DNA of 6,102 nt, from NCBI GenBank assembly GCA_030598645.1, contig JAUVPN010000175.1, positions 1 through 6,102 of the forward strand, in the 5' to 3' direction. The notes under the pieces are model-generated. The model did not search any database. It had not been told where the DNA came from and saw only the letters and a program-made list of their open reading frames with translations. Below, in pieces: positions 5,661-6,102 of the stretch. How positions within the stretch are numbered: the stretch's first letter is position 1; the number at the start of each line of letters is the position of its first letter. The position numbers were made by a program, and so were the translations under genes. The stretch comes from Hyphomicrobium sp. (GTDB lineage: Bacteria > Pseudomonadota > Alphaproteobacteria > Rhizobiales > Hyphomicrobiaceae).

Positions 5661-6048
5661 ATCACGGGGTGGCAGACTGAGTTACTCTTTGGGAATCCAA
5701 GCTTTTTGCTGCGAGCTTTTGCTGTGGATCGGGTGAGGCCCTAGCAAATTTCGGTCACACTCTGAGGTCATTTATGCTCGCCAGTAGATCATCGGCACGT
5801 ACGGGGCACTCAAGACCACTTGGCACTATCTGCGGTTGGCTCAACTCTTCCTTTTGGGGTTCGTTTGAAATCGTCGTCCTGGCAGCGGCTCGAAGCCTGG
5901 TGTGTCAGGCTTTGAAGAGCGTGGGGCGTTCACGTTGGACAACGCGATGGTCCCAAAATCTTGCTTCCCCCTGACAACTTGGGTGCCGGCGGCGAAACGA
6001 TGCGTTAAGTGCCGGATGGCACGCCGCGTGGGTGTTACGTCTAGCGTT

Positions 6049-6068
6049 CGGGTGAGGAGATTCACCCG
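6049..6068. repeat. 7-bp perfect inverted repeat near the right edge
   Basis: CGGGTGA (6049-6055) and TCACCCG (6062-6068) are perfectly complementary across a 6-nt spacer. It could be an operator for a gene beyond the window or a hairpin. CTTTTG follows about 10 nt later on the plus strand, too far and too short for a confident terminator. Confidence 0.4.
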
Positions 6069-6102
6069 TCGTGCGGTAGCTTTTGTCTGCATGCAAATTT
6101 CT

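Larger units (their letters stand above)
5586..6102. other. Gene-free right end of the window
   Basis: The 517 bp after the polymerase stop hold no gene I can support. Short open frames on both strands (5774-5974 plus; 5841-6092 and 5905-6096 minus) overlap one another, lack domains and have unconvincing translation signals. Two inverted repeats and a short direct repeat (GCTTTTTGCTG and GCTTTTGCTG at 5701-5724) are visible. The sequence may be upstream DNA of a gene beyond the edge. Confidence 0.5.

Noticed and set aside
5774..6096. Short open frames on both strands near the right edge
   Set aside because: They overlap each other antisense, carry no motif and have unconvincing start contexts.

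Overview
The window looks like a chromosomal or symbiosis-region segment of an alphaproteobacterium, most likely a Bradyrhizobium-type member of the Rhizobiales (Hyphomicrobiales). This is inferred from GC-rich codon use, the style of the proteins (a short OPX lipoprotein, a CpsB/CapC-type PHP phosphatase, an O-antigen ligase-like polymerase with a Pro/Arg-rich tail), and a pair of small secreted proteins ending in Ala-Ser-Pro. It was judged by eye, without a database search. The theme is surface or extracellular polysaccharide assembly and export.

Layout. Left part, minus strand: an outer-membrane polysaccharide export lipoprotein (32-874). A gene-free gap of about 530 bp with several inverted repeats (875-1403) separates it from a PHP-type protein-tyrosine phosphatase (1404-2300). 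Both are read leftwards, but the gap suggests they are not tightly co-transcribed. Positions 2301-2500 form a divergent intergenic region. Right part, plus strand: a small protein (2501-2902) that looks like a worn copy of its neighbour; a 430-bp non-coding stretch with a 13-bp and a 34-bp tandem duplication; an intact small secreted protein (3332-3787); a convincing intrinsic terminator (3826-3857); and a polytopic O-antigen ligase/Wzy-family protein starting with TTG (3939-5585). The last 517 bp hold no gene I can support.

How the genes may work together: the Wzy-type protein would polymerise or ligate lipid-linked repeat units at the periplasmic face of the inner membrane. The OPX lipoprotein would carry the polymer through the periplasm and outer membrane. 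The PHP phosphatase would reverse tyrosine phosphorylation of a Wzc/BY-kinase-type co-polymerase that is not in this window. The two small proteins share a FecR-like beta-rich core with two Cys at identical spacing and a C-terminal hydrophobic segment; their function is unknown and their link to the polysaccharide genes rests only on position.

Most of the window is an ordinary exopolysaccharide locus. The parts worth a second look are the small-protein paralogue pair (one copy apparently decaying), the tandem duplications in front of the intact copy, and the hairpin motif shared between the terminator and the first codons of the polymerase gene.
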